Of a DNA stretch of 64,000 bases, positions 63,729-64,000 are shown one piece after another. The translations under genes were made by a program, and so were the position numbers. The notes beneath the pieces are model-generated. The model saw only the letters and a list, made by a program, of their open reading frames with translations, was not told the DNA's origin and did no database searches. The stretch comes from Lachnospiraceae bacterium (lineage in GTDB: Bacteria > Bacillota > Clostridia > Lachnospirales > Lachnospiraceae), in assembly GCA_017938285.1 (NCBI GenBank), contig JAGBBW010000068.1, positions 1-64,000 on the forward strand, written 5' to 3'. Within the stretch, counting starts at the first letter, position 1. Each line of letters begins with the position of its first letter.

Positions 63729-64000
63729 TGAGAAACCGTTTCGACAGGCAGCTTGAGGAGCTGAATAATGGTCTGATTCATATGGGAAGCCTGATTGAGC
63801 AGGCAATTGAGGCCGCAGTGGATGGTCTGGTAAAACAGGATGTGGAAAAGGCCAGGGAAGCCATGGAATATGAGGAGGAAATCAATCATGCAGAGCGTGA
63901 AATTGAAGCACTGTGTCTGAAGCTTCTGCTGCAGCAGCAGCCGGTGGCAAGAGATCTGCGTCTCATTTCTGCTGCCTTAAAAATGATTACGGATATGGAA
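63725..64000 (+). CDS. phoU: PhoU phosphate-signalling protein (partial, cut by window end)
   Basis: The first 92 codons are in the window, starting ATGATG (63725 or 63728). [23 protein letters not shown] and [18 protein letters not shown] are the conserved helical motifs of PhoU, which links the Pst transporter to the PhoR/PhoP system and restrains uptake and Pho signalling. It overlaps pstB by 4 nt and closes the operon in the usual order. The rest lies outside the window. Confidence 0.95.
   Translation, partial: MMRNRFDRQLEELNNGLIHMGSLIEQAIEAAVDGLVKQDVEKAREAMEYEEEINHAEREIEALCLKLLLQQQPVARDLRLISAALKMITDME

Overview
The window looks like a chromosomal segment of a gut-type Clostridia, most likely Lachnospiraceae (Firmicutes). 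The reasons are moderate GC, strong AGGAGG-type ribosome sites, Gram-positive promoters, a perfect Gram-positive LexA/SOS box before uvrB, SLH-domain and clostripain-type surface proteins, LytTR/GHKL two-component genes and GPH/GH2/uxuAB sugar-acid genes. I saw no rRNA, tRNA, CRISPR array or complete insertion sequence. Taxonomy is inferred from gene content only.

Layout. 1-7.5 kb: a broken IS5-type transposase start, a membrane M28-like peptidase, a small STAS-like protein, cysK (-), eno, and a MacB/FtsX-type ABC exporter behind stacked palindromic operators. 7.7-14 kb: signalling block with a Cache/HD-GYP/receiver protein, a hybrid histidine kinase with HPt, and a sigma factor fused to a large C-terminal region. 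14.1-25.6 kb: hexuronide/glycoside locus: AraC regulator (-), uxuA-uxuB, a membrane HD-GYP protein, a GH2 glycosidase (-), a GPH symporter and a sialate O-acetylesterase-like esterase. 25.7-28.1 kb: acyltransferase with a zinc ribbon, an 87-residue protein, and a microbial-type PARG. Then comes a 166-bp near-perfect hairpin/MITE-like element. 28.5-34 kb: SOS-controlled uvrB-uvrA and a YfbR-like HD nucleotidase. 34-42 kb (all -): NSS transporter, PF12897-type aminotransferase, split-permease ABC transporter, NarL-type response regulator and sensor kinase. 42.2-46.7 kb: GH74 and GH31 enzymes, probably for xyloglucan oligosaccharides. 46.8-56.9 kb: LytTR regulator and GHKL kinase, followed by exported or envelope genes (small lipoprotein, LemA, zinc-ribbon/SHOCT protein, C11 peptidase lipoprotein, large SLH protein). 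57-60 kb: AAA/PD-(D/E)XK protein and an EAL phosphodiesterase. 60.1-64 kb: Pho-box-preceded pstS-C-A-B-phoU, with phoU cut by the window end.

How they fit. Three proteins would hydrolyse cyclic di-GMP (two HD-GYP, one EAL) and no GGDEF synthase lies in the window, so the visible side of this signalling is turnover. The 14-25 kb block gives a path from imported glycosides to fructuronate/mannonate and 2-keto-3-deoxygluconate. The Pst operon is standard in order, but its binding protein has its two halves in swapped order (a circular permutation), one of the more unusual coding observations here. Small structured DNA is the other theme: a three-copy GGGAAACGCT hairpin family, the 166-bp hairpin that begins in a stop codon, a repeat-flanked hairpin before eno, and a terminator-like leader before the LytTR operon.
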